A stretch of DNA of 58,233 nt from Cryptosporangium minutisporangium (GTDB taxonomy: Bacteria; Actinomycetota; Actinomycetes; Mycobacteriales; Cryptosporangiaceae): assembly GCF_039536245.1 (NCBI RefSeq), contig NZ_BAAAYN010000052.1, positions 15,299-73,531 on the forward strand, written 5' to 3'. Numbering within the stretch: the first letter of the stretch is position 1; each line of letters begins with the position of its first letter. The position numbers and the translations under genes were made by a program. Under the pieces are notes generated by a model, which was not told where the DNA came from, searched no databases, and saw only the letters and a program-made list of their open reading frames with translations. Below are positions 1-7,911 of this stretch, one piece after another.

Positions 1-190
1 CGGGGCGACAACCATCCGGCGGCCACCCGGACGGGGCGACAACCATCCGGCGGCCACCCGGAAATGGCGACATCCATCCCGGCAGGCCCCGGGAACGGCG
101 ACAACGATTGCGGCGGGCGTCCGGGAACGGCGACAACGATTGCGGCGGGCGTCCGGGAACGGCGACAACGATTGCGGCGGGCACCGGAAC
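1..190. repeat. Degenerate tandem repeat array (31-32 bp units)
   Basis: Two exact copies of a 31-bp unit occupy 1-31 and 32-62. One degenerate copy covers about 63-90. Three copies of a related 32-bp unit start at 91, 123 and 155. All share a core like GGCGACAAC-N-AT followed by CGGCGG. There are no unique spacers, so this is not a CRISPR array. The array is cut by the window start, so its full length is unknown. It lies just beyond the 3' end of the glycosyltransferase gene. No coding signal was seen in it. Confidence 0.85.
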
Positions 191-247
191 GGCGGTGACC
201 GACCGCCGCTCTAGGCTGGTGGCCCCGCCTTCTGGGAGGGAGCCGCC

Positions 248-1357
248 TCAGCGGGCGGCGTGGGCCTCGAGGGTGGGAAGGACGTCGGTGGGGGACGGCA
301 TCGCGGCGATCTGCTCGCGGAGCGCGTGGGCGGTGGCGCGGTACACCGGCTCGCCGAGCAGCGTCCGGGCGCACTCGGCGACGATGTCGGGCGTCACCTC
401 GTCGCCGACCAGCGACAGGCCCGATCCCTGTGCCGTCAGCACCTCCGCGTTGACGAACTGATCGGCGCCCTGGGGTAGCACCAGCTGGGGCAGGCCGTGC
501 GAGGCAGCGCCGAGCGTCGTCCCGCTGCCGCCGTGGTGCACGACGAGGTCGGCGTGGCGCAGCACCTGGTCCTGCGGCACGAACCGCCAGACCTCCACCC
601 GGTCCGGCACCGGGCCCAGCGCTGCCGGATCACCGGGGCCGACCGCGACCACCACCCGTACCGGCAGCTGTGCCAGCCCGTCGAGCGCCGCCCGGAACAC
701 CTCGGTGGCCCGGAACGCCACCGTGCCGAGCGTCAGGTAGACCAGGGGCGATCCCGGCGAGTGCCACGGCGGCGCCGGTGGACTCCACGGCACCGGGCGC
801 AGCGGGAAGCGCGTCGGAATCGCGGCGGCGATCGGATCGGCGAGCCCTGGTGGCCAGAGGTCGATGCAGGCGTCGCCGAGCATCGGGTTGGCGGGCGATC
901 GTCCGCTCCAGATCCAGTCGAAGGAGTCGGCGGCCTTGTCGCGGATCTCGGGCGGCATCGAGCGCCCGATCGTGATCGACACCGCGGGGACGCCGGCCCG
1001 GAGAGCCGCGCCGGCCGCGCCGACGTCGCTCATCTCGTAGATCACCAGATCGGGAGGCTCCGCGGCGAGCACCGGCTCGAGATCGGCCAGCGTCCGGCGC
1101 GGGAGCAGGTCGCCGAACATCGTGATCATCACGTCGACGACCGGGCCGTCCGGATGCCGCCGCACGGCTTCGGCTTCCGCTTCGGCGACCGAGATGCCCA
1201 CGGTGCGGGTGTCGAAGCCGAGGGCGGTCAGCCGGGGCACGAACGCCGAGCCGGTCGCGAGCGTGACCTGGTGCCCGGCCTCGCGGGCAGCCGCGGCGAG
1301 CGGTAGCAGCGGATAGAGGTGGCCGTACGCAGGTCGGCCGGAGAACAGGATCCGCAT
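248..1357 (-). CDS. Glycosyltransferase, family 1 (MGT / erythromycin-type)
   Basis: This 369-aa protein has the GT-B fold signature of macrolide and glycolipid glycosyltransferases, which move a sugar from a nucleotide-sugar to a small hydrophobic acceptor. The N-terminus reads MRILFSGRPAYGHLYPLLPL, the acceptor-side Rossmann start with the GH-P-LLPL pattern. The C-terminal half carries the donor site around residues 265-300, with FVPQ, the HHGGSGTT motif and LPQ-ADQ. Length is close to the family norm (about 380-420). It stands alone and diverges from the NUDIX operon. No polyketide or aglycone genes are adjacent, so the substrate cannot be assigned; it could be a resistance-type macrolide glycosyltransferase. 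The ATG has no strong Shine-Dalgarno. Confidence 0.85.
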   Translation of the reverse strand: MRILFSGRPAYGHLYPLLPLAAAAREAGHQVTLATGSAFVPRLTALGFDTRTVGISVAEAEAEAVRRHPDGPVVDVMITMFGDLLPRRTLADLEPVLAAEPPDLVIYEMSDVGAAGAALRAGVPAVSITIGRSMPPEIRDKAADSFDWIWSGRSPANPMLGDACIDLWPPGLADPIAAAIPTRFPLRPVPWSPPAPPWHSPGSPLVYLTLGTVAFRATEVFRAALDGLAQLPVRVVVAVGPGDPAALGPVPDRVEVWRFVPQDQVLRHADLVVHHGGSGTTLGAASHGLPQLVLPQGADQFVNAEVLTAQGSGLSLVGDEVTPDIVAECARTLLGEPVYRATAHALREQIAAMPSPTDVLPTLEAHAAR

Positions 1358-1423
1358 GTCACCGACCGTAGGGGGCAGCGCAACCCGTAGTCGGCGTTGT
1401 GCGGAGGCGCTCGCCGCGCTATG

Positions 1424-1460
1424 TTGTTCTCAGTCCGAGATATACTCATCATGAGAACAA
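1424..1460. promoter_or_regulatory. Candidate operator of the NUDIX/NrtR-like operon
   Basis: TTGTTCTC at 1424-1431 is mirrored by GAGAACAA at 1453-1460. Inside lies CTCATCATGAG (1445-1455), a dyad with a single central base. The site sits 12-48 bases upstream of the NUDIX GTG start, in the gap to the divergent glycosyltransferase. NrtR-type regulators usually bind such dyads in front of their own operon, so autoregulation is the inference. Confidence 0.5.
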
Positions 1461-1471
1461 CGGAGGCGGCG

Positions 1472-2275
1472 GTGGACGAGCAGGAGTTCCTCGCGGCGTA
1501 CGACCCCGGCGACTTCCCGGCGGTCGCGGTCACCGTCGACGTCGTCGCGCTGACGATCCGCGAGGGCGTGCTCCAGGTGCTGCTGGTCGAGCGCGGTGAG
1601 GCGCCGTTCGCTGGGCGGCTCGCGCTCCCGGGTGGATTCGTCGGCGACGAGACGCTGGACGCCGCTGCCCTGCGTGAGCTCGCCGAGGAGACCGGGCTCC
1701 ACCCCGACGCCGGCGCCTCCCGCAGGGCTGGCGCGGCGGACGATCCGGGCACCCGGAACGGCGCGCTGGCACGCGTCCACCTGGAGCAGTTGAAGACCTA
1801 CGGCGATCCGGGGCGGGACCCGCGGATGCGGGTCGTGTCGGTGGCCTACCTGGCGTTCGCGCCGAGCCTGCCCGACCCGCGGCCCGGCGGGGACGCGGCC
1901 GGTGCCGCCTGGCTCCCGGTCGCCACCGCGGCCGAGACCGCGCTCGCGTTCGACCACGGGCGGATCCTCGCCGACGGTCTCGAGCGGGCACGGGCGAAGC
2001 TGGAGTACTCGCCGCTGGCGACCGCGTTCGTCGGCACCGAGTTCACGATCGCCGAGCTGCGGGCGGTGTACGCCGCGGTCTGGGGCGAGGACCTGCACGC
2101 CGGCAACTTCCACCGGAAGGTGCTCTCGGTGCCGGGCTTCGTGGAGAGCACCGGATCCACCACCGCGCGCGGCGGCGAGCGGGGCGGCCCCCGGGCCAAG
2201 CTCTACCGGGCCGGGGACGCGCGGGTGCTGCACCCGCCGCTGCTCCGGCCGGCCAGTGAGGACGGTGTGCGGTGA
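1472..2275 (+). CDS. NUDIX hydrolase with C-terminal winged helix (NrtR-like)
   Basis: The N-terminal NUDIX domain carries a complete Nudix box: GGFVGDE, seven residues, then RELAEETGL, around residues 48-70. It should therefore hydrolyse a nucleoside diphosphate linked to X, not merely bind it. The C-terminal part (from about residue 190) resembles the winged helix of NrtR regulators, with FTIAELRAVY followed by GNFHRKVL. NrtR proteins sense ADP-ribose or NAD-derived ligands. I chose GTG at 1472 because GGAGG lies five bases upstream; ATG at 1451 lies inside the operator. It overlaps the next gene by GTGA, so it heads the operon. Whether its main role is hydrolase, regulator or both is not decided by sequence. 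Confidence 0.85.
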   Translation: MDEQEFLAAYDPGDFPAVAVTVDVVALTIREGVLQVLLVERGEAPFAGRLALPGGFVGDETLDAAALRELAEETGLHPDAGASRRAGAADDPGTRNGALARVHLEQLKTYGDPGRDPRMRVVSVAYLAFAPSLPDPRPGGDAAGAAWLPVATAAETALAFDHGRILADGLERARAKLEYSPLATAFVGTEFTIAELRAVYAAVWGEDLHAGNFHRKVLSVPGFVESTGSTTARGGERGGPRAKLYRAGDARVLHPPLLRPASEDGVR

Positions 2276-3021
2276 CCACCGTGGTCAGCGGTGACCTCGC
2301 CGACCTGTACGGCGTGCGGTCGGCGGACGGCCTCGCGCTGCTGAAGGTCGCCCGGGACCCGGCCGACAACGACCTGCTCGCGACCGAGGCCGAGGCGCTG
2401 CGTCGGCCGATCGACGGGCAGTACCGCGCGTACTTCCCGCGGCTCGTCGAAACGCTACGGGTCGAGGATCCGGACACCGGCGAGCAGCGGGCCGCGAACG
2501 TCCTGGAGTTCTGCGACGGGTTCGTCAGCCTGGCCGACGTCGCCCGCGCCTACCCCGACGGCCTCGACCCGCGGGACGCCGCCTGGATGTGGCGGCGGCT
2601 GCTGGTCGGGCTCGGCGCGGCCCACCAGGCGGGGCTGGTGCACGGCGCGGTGCTGCCCGAGCACGTGCTGATCCACCCCGGCGAGCACGGTCTCGTGCTT
2701 GTCGACTGGTGTTACGCGGTGACGCAGCCCGGCGGGTACGTACCGGCGCTGGTGGCGCGGTACCGGGACGCGTACCCGCCCGAGGTGACCGACCGGAAAC
2801 CCGCCACCCCCGCTACCGATCTCTACCTCGCGTCCGGGCTGATGCTCCGGCTGATGGGTGGCCGCGTGCACCCGGCGCTGCGCCGGTTCGCCACCGGCTG
2901 CCGGCTCTCCGCGCCACGAATGCGGCCGCAGGACGCCTGGCGTCTGCTCGCCGAGCTCGACGAACTCCTGCACACCCTCTACGGGCCGCGACGGTTTCGG
3001 CCCTTCTCGATCCCTGCCTGA
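2272..3021 (+). CDS. Protein-kinase-fold protein, probable pseudokinase
   Basis: This 249-aa protein begins with GTG overlapping the stop of the NUDIX gene. The middle resembles the catalytic loop and metal-binding segment of kinases: HGAVLPEHVLI at about residue 124 and LVDWCYA at about 143. The usual HGD or HRD aspartate is replaced (HGA), while the DFG-like aspartate is kept as DW. A lysine in LALLKVARD near residue 26 could be the ATP-binding Lys. It may bind a nucleotide or scaffold partners without phosphotransfer. Its place between a NUDIX and a VWA gene suggests work with those proteins. It is weakly similar to known families, so the function stays open. Confidence 0.65.
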   Translation: MTTVVSGDLADLYGVRSADGLALLKVARDPADNDLLATEAEALRRPIDGQYRAYFPRLVETLRVEDPDTGEQRAANVLEFCDGFVSLADVARAYPDGLDPRDAAWMWRRLLVGLGAAHQAGLVHGAVLPEHVLIHPGEHGLVLVDWCYAVTQPGGYVPALVARYRDAYPPEVTDRKPATPATDLYLASGLMLRLMGGRVHPALRRFATGCRLSAPRMRPQDAWRLLAELDELLHTLYGPRRFRPFSIPA

Positions 3022-3048
3022 TCTCACTCCCGAAGAAGGGACACCACG

Positions 3049-4020
3049 ATGGGAAGCGGACGCTGGTCCACCGACGTCTACTCCGCCGCGGAGAACTACC
3101 GTGCGGCCACCGGCCGGAGCGCCTTCGCCTACAGCGACGGCGGTGCCCGGAAGGTCCACCCGAGTCTGGACCCGCGCGGCGTGACCGTGCGGGAGAGCCG
3201 GGACAGCGACGAACACCCGCGGAGCACACCGATCGCCGTGTTGTTCGACGTCACCGGCTCGATGGGCACGGTGCCCCGGGTGCTGCAGACGAAGTTGCCG
3301 CAGTTACTCGGGCTGCTGCTCCGCAAGGGGTACGTCACCGACCCGCAGATCCTGTTCGGCGCGGTCGGCGATGCGACCTGCGACCGGGTTCCGCTCCAGG
3401 TCGGACAGTACGAGTCGGACAACCGGATGGACGACCACCTGGCGAACATCGTCCTGGAGGGCGGCGGTGGCGGCCAGCGGCACGAGTCCTACGAGCTGGC
3501 GATGTACTTCCTCGCCCGGCACACCGACACCGACGCCGCCCGGCACGGACGTCGCGGCTACGTGTTCCTGATCGGCGACGAACTGCCCTACGACACGGTC
3601 AAGGCGAAGGAGGTCCGGCGGGTGATCGGCGACCCGCTCACCGAGAACATCCCGGTCGAGGCGATCGTGGCCGAGCTGCGCCGCCGTCACGAGGTCTACT
3701 ACCTGCTGCCGCAGGGCTCGTACTACGCCGGTGACCAGGACATCCTCCGGCGCAGGGGGCAGCTGCTCGGCGAGAACGTCCTCCAGCTGGACGACCTGGG
3801 CGCGGTCTGCGAGACGATCGCGCTGACCATCGGCCTGAACGAGGGAACCGTCGGCCTCGACGAAGGCCTCGCCGATCTGGCCGACGTCGGGTCGGCGGCG
3901 GGCGCGACGGTCGGCAAGGCGCTGGCGCCGCTGAGCCGGGCGGTGGCCCGCCGGGGACGGACGGTGCGTGCCGCGCTGCCGCGGCCCGGGTCCGCCGGGA
4001 GCGGATCGGTGCGGCTGTGA
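3049..4020 (+). CDS. VWA domain protein with intact MIDAS
   Basis: This 323-aa protein carries the von Willebrand A fold. The metal-ion-dependent adhesion motif DVTGSMG begins at residue 67 and follows a hydrophobic strand (IAVLF). Later strands include YVFLIGDELPYD (about 167-178) and a YYLLPQGSYY strand near 224. There is no signal peptide or membrane segment, so it is probably cytosolic. Such VWA proteins act with AAA+ ATPases or kinases as metal-dependent recognition modules, as in MoxR/VWA and TerY-type sets. Here the AAA+ gene is encoded convergently at 5395. AAGAAGGG precedes the ATG. The gene overlaps the PurA-like gene by four bases (GTGA). Confidence 0.85.
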   Translation: MGSGRWSTDVYSAAENYRAATGRSAFAYSDGGARKVHPSLDPRGVTVRESRDSDEHPRSTPIAVLFDVTGSMGTVPRVLQTKLPQLLGLLLRKGYVTDPQILFGAVGDATCDRVPLQVGQYESDNRMDDHLANIVLEGGGGGQRHESYELAMYFLARHTDTDAARHGRRGYVFLIGDELPYDTVKAKEVRRVIGDPLTENIPVEAIVAELRRRHEVYYLLPQGSYYAGDQDILRRRGQLLGENVLQLDDLGAVCETIALTIGLNEGTVGLDEGLADLADVGSAAGATVGKALAPLSRAVARRGRTVRAALPRPGSAGSGSVRL

Positions 4021-5375
4021 GCCACACGATCGTCGTCGACCTCGGCTACGGGGACGCGGGCAAGGGCCGCGTCGTCGACCTGCTCTGCGCGGGATCAGAC
4101 GTCACCGCTGTGGTCCGGTTCAACGGGGGCGCGCAGGCGGCGCACAACGTGGTGCTGCCGGACGGACGGCACCACACGTTCGCCCAGTTCGGGTCCGGCA
4201 CGTTCCGCGGTGTACCGACGCACCTCTCGCGGTTCGTGGTGATCGATCCGCTGGCGCTCGCCGCGGAGGCGGCGCACCTGGCGGCGCTCGGGGTGCCGTC
4301 GCCGTTCGAGCTGCTCACGATCGAGGAGGGGGCCCTGCTCGCCACGCCCTGGCACCGGGCGGCGAACCAGGCGCGGGAGCGGCGACGGGGCGCGGATCGG
4401 CACGGCAGCTGCGGGCTCGGCGTGGGGGAGACGGTCGGCTACGCGCTCGCCCACCCGGACGCGCCGCGCGTCGGTGACGTCCGGGACCCGGTGCGGCTCC
4501 GGCAGCGGTTGGCGGCGGTCCACGACCGGCTGACCGCCTCCGTCGGTCCGCTCCAAGCCCCGGACCTGGACGACGTCGTGCGCGTGTTCACCGCGTTCGG
4601 GGACGTCGTCCGCATCGTGGACTCGCGACACCTGGACGGGCTTCTTCGCGCCGGGCCGTGTGTGTTCGAGGGGGCCCAGGGCGTGCTGCTCGACGAGTGG
4701 TTCGGCTGGCACCCGCACACCACGTGGTCGACGACGACGTTCTCGAACGCCCAGGCGCTGCTCGGCTCGGCACCGGCCCGGCGGCTGGGGGTGGTGCGGA
4801 CGTACACGACGCGGCACGGCGCGGGGCCGTTCGTCACGGCCGATCCGGCGCTGGACGCGCTGCCCGAGCCGCACAACGGGGCCGGGGAGTGGCAGGGCAC
4901 GTTCCGGCGAGGGCACTTCGACGCGGTGGCCCACCGGTACGCGGTCGAGGTGTGCGGTGGGGTGGACGCGCTGGCGGTGACCCACCTGGACGCCCCGGCG
5001 TTGGTGCCGTCGCTGGGTCTCTGCACGTCGTACGACACGGGCGCGGGCCGGACGAGCCGGATCCCGATCGGGCGCCGCGGGGACCTACCGGGGCAGGAGC
5101 GGCTCACCACGATCCTGCGAGCCACCACCCCAGCGGAGGTCCACCGGCCGGACGACTGGGCGGGCGCGATCGGGGACCTGCTCGGCGCCCCGGTCGTGCT
5201 CGGCACCGACGCCCCGAGCGGCCCCGCCGCACTCCGGAGCGGCCCGCCGCACTCCGGAGCGGCCCGCCGCACTCCGGAGCGGCCCGCCGCACCCCGGAGC
5301 AGGGCGCCGGGTGGCCGGCGCGGGCCTCACCGCCGGCGGCGGGCGGCGGAGCGTTGCGCGGCGATTGGAGAATGA
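4017..5375 (+). CDS. Divergent adenylosuccinate synthetase (PurA) paralogue
   Basis: PurA joins IMP and aspartate using GTP. This 452-aa relative keeps the P-loop region (GYGDAGKGR near residue 10, with the catalytic Asp), the catalytic His as GGAQAAHN near 38-45, FEGAQGVLLDE near 218 and YTTRHGAGPF near 263. The STTGRGIGPAYED loop is changed to GSCGLGVGETVGY, and the aspartate-binding TTGRxRR segment to QGTFRRG, so the substrate may differ. The domain ends near residue 400. The last 50 residues are a low-complexity tail written by a 20-bp tandem repeat. Its place in a NUDIX/kinase-like/VWA operon rather than with pur genes argues against housekeeping purine synthesis. PurZ-type or other nucleotide-modifying roles are possible. 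Confidence 0.8.
   Translation: MSHTIVVDLGYGDAGKGRVVDLLCAGSDVTAVVRFNGGAQAAHNVVLPDGRHHTFAQFGSGTFRGVPTHLSRFVVIDPLALAAEAAHLAALGVPSPFELLTIEEGALLATPWHRAANQARERRRGADRHGSCGLGVGETVGYALAHPDAPRVGDVRDPVRLRQRLAAVHDRLTASVGPLQAPDLDDVVRVFTAFGDVVRIVDSRHLDGLLRAGPCVFEGAQGVLLDEWFGWHPHTTWSTTTFSNAQALLGSAPARRLGVVRTYTTRHGAGPFVTADPALDALPEPHNGAGEWQGTFRRGHFDAVAHRYAVEVCGGVDALAVTHLDAPALVPSLGLCTSYDTGAGRTSRIPIGRRGDLPGQERLTTILRATTPAEVHRPDDWAGAIGDLLGAPVVLGTDAPSGPAALRSGPPHSGAARRTPERPAAPRSRAPGGRRGPHRRRRAAERCAAIGE
5221..5300. repeat. 20-bp tandem repeat, four copies, inside the PurA-like 3' end
   Basis: GGCCCGCCGCACTCCGGAGC occurs at 5241-5260 and 5261-5280 exactly. Near-exact copies lie at 5221-5240 and 5281-5300. The unit is not a multiple of three, so the reading frame cycles through all three phases of the repeat. 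Copy-number changes would shift the frame of the C-terminal tail. Confidence 0.9.
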
Positions 5376-5377
5376 AT

Positions 5378-5411
5378 GCGGATCAGGCGCGCGATCACAC
5401 GCCTGATCCGC
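5378..5411. terminator. Bidirectional hairpin between convergent genes
   Basis: A perfect 12-bp stem runs from GCGGATCAGGCG (5378-5389) to CGCCTGATCCGC (5400-5411), with a 10-base loop. It starts three bases after the PurA-like stop and contains the stop of the convergent AAA gene. There is no T-run, which is common for actinobacterial terminators. Confidence 0.7.
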
Positions 5412-7008
5412 GATCGTTCGGGGGCGGCGTCGACTCGGGCGGCTCCGTCGACTCGGGCGGCTCCGTTGGCGTCGGCGGCTCCGTCGGCTTCGGGGGCGCG
5501 GCCGGAGCCCGGAACGGCGGGAAGAAGCGGCCCAGCGTCGGCAGGCCCGGGGCCGGTGCGGCCGGCGCCTGCGCGGCCCGGACCTCCGCGATCTGGTGCC
5601 GCAGGTCGTCCTGGCTGATCGCGCTCGCCGGGGTGCCGGTGCGCGCCTCCCGCATCGCCTTCGACAGCTGGGCACGGCGCAGCACCTCCTTGAGGTCGGC
5701 GCCGGTCAACCCCTGGCTGAGCGCCGCGCACTCGGCGATGTCCACGTCGTCGGCGAACATCAGAAAACCCGGCACCTCGTGCTCGACGATCTGCTGGCGG
5801 ATCATCTTCGCGAGGATCTGGGCCCGGCCGGTGGCGTCCGGGGCGGGGACCGCGAGCTTGACGTCGAACCGTCCGGACCGGATCAGCGACGGGTCGATCC
5901 GCTCCGGGAAGTTCGTCGTCGCGACCACGAAGACGTTCGGGTTCACGTCGATCAGCGAGTTCATCTCCTGCTTGAAGATGCCGGCGACCGAGTTGATCGC
6001 CTGGCTGGCCGCGTCCCCGCCCTCGCTGGCGTAGCCGATGATCGTGTCGAACTCGTCGAACAGCATCACGGTCGGCTCGGTGTAGCGCCGGGCGTCGCGG
6101 AAGATCTGCTTGATGTTGCGCTCCGAGGCGCCGAGCCACTTGTCCAGGATCTCGGTGGTCCGGATCTCCCGGAACCGGGCTCCGATCTCGTTCGCCAGCG
6201 CCCGGGCGAGCATCGTCTTGCCGGTCCCCGGCGGCCCGTAGAACAGCGCGCCCTGCGGCCGCCGCGCGCCCCAGCGGGCCATCGCCTGCGGGTGCCGGAA
6301 CGACGCGGCGATCTCGCGGAGTTGGTTCACGATGTCGTCCAAGCCACCGACCTGGTCGAGCGTCACGCGGTCGGGCCCGCCGGACGTGGCGCTCACCGCG
6401 ACGGTGCGGCCGGTCAACGCGTCCGGCCCGGTGGCCTCCGCGACCGCGTCGAGGATCAGGCGGCAGAACCCTTCCAGGTGCTCGACCGATAGCTCCGCGG
6501 CGGGCACTTCGGCGCGGAGGACGACGGTGCGCTCCGCGGTCCGCGCGGTCGCGGTGAGCCCGCTCGTGTCGTCGCGGACGCTCGCCTCCGTCGCGTGCGG
6601 CTCGGCGGGCGCCGGGTCGGTGTGGACTTCGTCCGACGGATCGAGGCGGCGGAGTACCGCGCCGACGCCGTCCACCAGGCGGGTGGCCCAGGGATCACCG
6701 GCGTCGACCCGCCGGGACAGGAAGACCCCGATCGGGTCGTTGCCCAGCACGCCCACGCTTCGGTTGGCGTCCCGGGGCTCGGTCCCGGTGCGGATGCTCG
6801 CGTCCAGGTAGACCTGGGCGTCGTCGCGGGTCAGCGCGAACGACACACCGCGGACCGGCGGTGGGAACGCGGCCCCGGAGAGCAGCTCGACGCGCTGGCC
6901 GTCGACGGTGGTCAGGATGCGGGCGGCGTCAACGAGCGTCACCGTGCACCCGGCGTGGGTGAACGTCCGCAGGTCCGGCCGTACCGGGTACGTCGTGTCG
7001 CGCTCCAT
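5395..7008 (-). CDS. Classical AAA+ ATPase with proline-rich tail
   Basis: This 537-aa protein has an N-terminal region of about 200 residues without clear homology, then one classical AAA module. Visible motifs are Walker A GPPGTGKT (near 245), Walker B VMLFDEFD (near 303) and the second region of homology with two arginines (ATTNFPERIDPSLIRSGRFD, near 345). This is the FtsH/Vps4/ARC type, which remodels or unfolds proteins as a hexamer. A C-terminal tail rich in Pro, Thr and Glu (about 485-537) looks disordered. The N-terminal domain probably picks the substrate. It converges on the VWA/PurA-like operon, and AAA+ plus VWA is a recurrent partnership, so a joint function is inferred. Confidence 0.88.
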   Translation of the reverse strand: MERDTTYPVRPDLRTFTHAGCTVTLVDAARILTTVDGQRVELLSGAAFPPPVRGVSFALTRDDAQVYLDASIRTGTEPRDANRSVGVLGNDPIGVFLSRRVDAGDPWATRLVDGVGAVLRRLDPSDEVHTDPAPAEPHATEASVRDDTSGLTATARTAERTVVLRAEVPAAELSVEHLEGFCRLILDAVAEATGPDALTGRTVAVSATSGGPDRVTLDQVGGLDDIVNQLREIAASFRHPQAMARWGARRPQGALFYGPPGTGKTMLARALANEIGARFREIRTTEILDKWLGASERNIKQIFRDARRYTEPTVMLFDEFDTIIGYASEGGDAASQAINSVAGIFKQEMNSLIDVNPNVFVVATTNFPERIDPSLIRSGRFDVKLAVPAPDATGRAQILAKMIRQQIVEHEVPGFLMFADDVDIAECAALSQGLTGADLKEVLRRAQLSKAMREARTGTPASAISQDDLRHQIAEVRAAQAPAAPAPGLPTLGRFFPPFRAPAAPPKPTEPPTPTEPPESTEPPESTPPPNDRGSGV

Positions 7009-7017
7009 CCCTCGTTG

Positions 7018-7860
7018 CTACCCCGGCCGCGCAAGGTCTACCCGACCGGCGTCGGCTTCCGCGGTCGCCGGTGGGAGGTTGCGCCGGGTCCGGGGCGTGG
7101 TGGGGCGCGGACGCGGTGGGAGCAGGCGGACGACCCGGCGGCGCGCCGCCAGCGCGGACCGCACCGCCCACCGCACCGGCGCCGGGGCGTCCGGAAGACC
7201 GACCGCGGCCCGGACGCCGGGGGACAGCAGCGTGGCGAACACCGGGACCACCAACGGCCGGATCGGCCAGGGCGCGTGGGCGCGCACCATCGCGAGCGTG
7301 CGCTCGCTGGCCACCCGCCCGGCCTCCGACGGTGCGAACCGGGTGCGCTCGCACGCGGCGAGGTACTCCGCCTGAGCCGGGTACGTCCGGGGCAGGTCGG
7401 GAACGCCCATCCGGCGGCCGAGCTCGGCGTGGAACACCGCGATCGCGGTCCGCTCCGCGGGGGCGAGCGGACGCCAGCCGTAGCGATCGAGCCATCGGAC
7501 GGCGGTCACCGCGAGCGCGGCGAGTGCGTACCGGTTGTCTTCCGTCGATACCCTGCCGGAGCGGTGACCACGGTTGATGCCGCGGAGGACGGTCCGCCCG
7601 GAGGGCGAGTCGAAACCCTCGGCGACCAGGTCACCGAACGCAAGCGACGTGGTGTGGGATCGTCCGGCGAGCGCGTCGGTAGGGCCGATCCGCGCCGCTG
7701 TACCCGGAACCGCATAGAGGTGCCAGATGACCAGTTTGCCCGCCGTGCGGAGATCCCAGGGAAACTCGTGGAAGAACAGCAAGCGGACGATCTCGGCGTG
7801 GTCGGACTCGGGGTCCAGCCTCTGGATCCGAGCGGTGAGCGTGTTCCGGGGCACCGGCAC
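7018..7860 (-). CDS. MpaB-family oxygenase-like protein (DUF2236)
   Basis: The protein (about 280 aa) resembles the oxygenase MpaB / latex-clearing-protein superfamily, all-helical putative heme proteins common in actinomycetes. Features include FHEFPWDLRTAGKL near residue 22, GHRSGRVSTEDNRYALAALA near 85 and a C-terminal basic, proline-rich tail. No metal ligands can be named with certainty. It ends ten bases upstream of the AAA gene's start region and has the same direction, so the two could be co-transcribed. The start is uncertain: GTG at 7860 and at 7854 both lack a clear ribosome binding site, and a leaderless transcript is possible. It diverges from the TPR-CHAT gene by about 50 bases. 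Confidence 0.7.
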   Translation of the reverse strand: MPVPRNTLTARIQRLDPESDHAEIVRLLFFHEFPWDLRTAGKLVIWHLYAVPGTAARIGPTDALAGRSHTTSLAFGDLVAEGFDSPSGRTVLRGINRGHRSGRVSTEDNRYALAALAVTAVRWLDRYGWRPLAPAERTAIAVFHAELGRRMGVPDLPRTYPAQAEYLAACERTRFAPSEAGRVASERTLAMVRAHAPWPIRPLVVPVFATLLSPGVRAAVGLPDAPAPVRWAVRSALAARRRVVRLLPPRPRPTTPRTRRNLPPATAEADAGRVDLARPG

Positions 7861-7911
7861 ACGGTAGGGGCGGTTGTCATCAATCGGAGTCGAGCGGGAG
7901 CCGGGGTGTCG

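Noticed and set aside
1-190. CRISPR array
   Set aside because: Units are directly adjacent with no unique spacers and no cas genes are near.
6595-7911. N-terminal extension of the TPR-CHAT frame over 1300 bases
   Set aside because: The extension lies opposite the AAA and MpaB-like genes, lacks homology and is low in normal protein composition; the gene starts near 7912.
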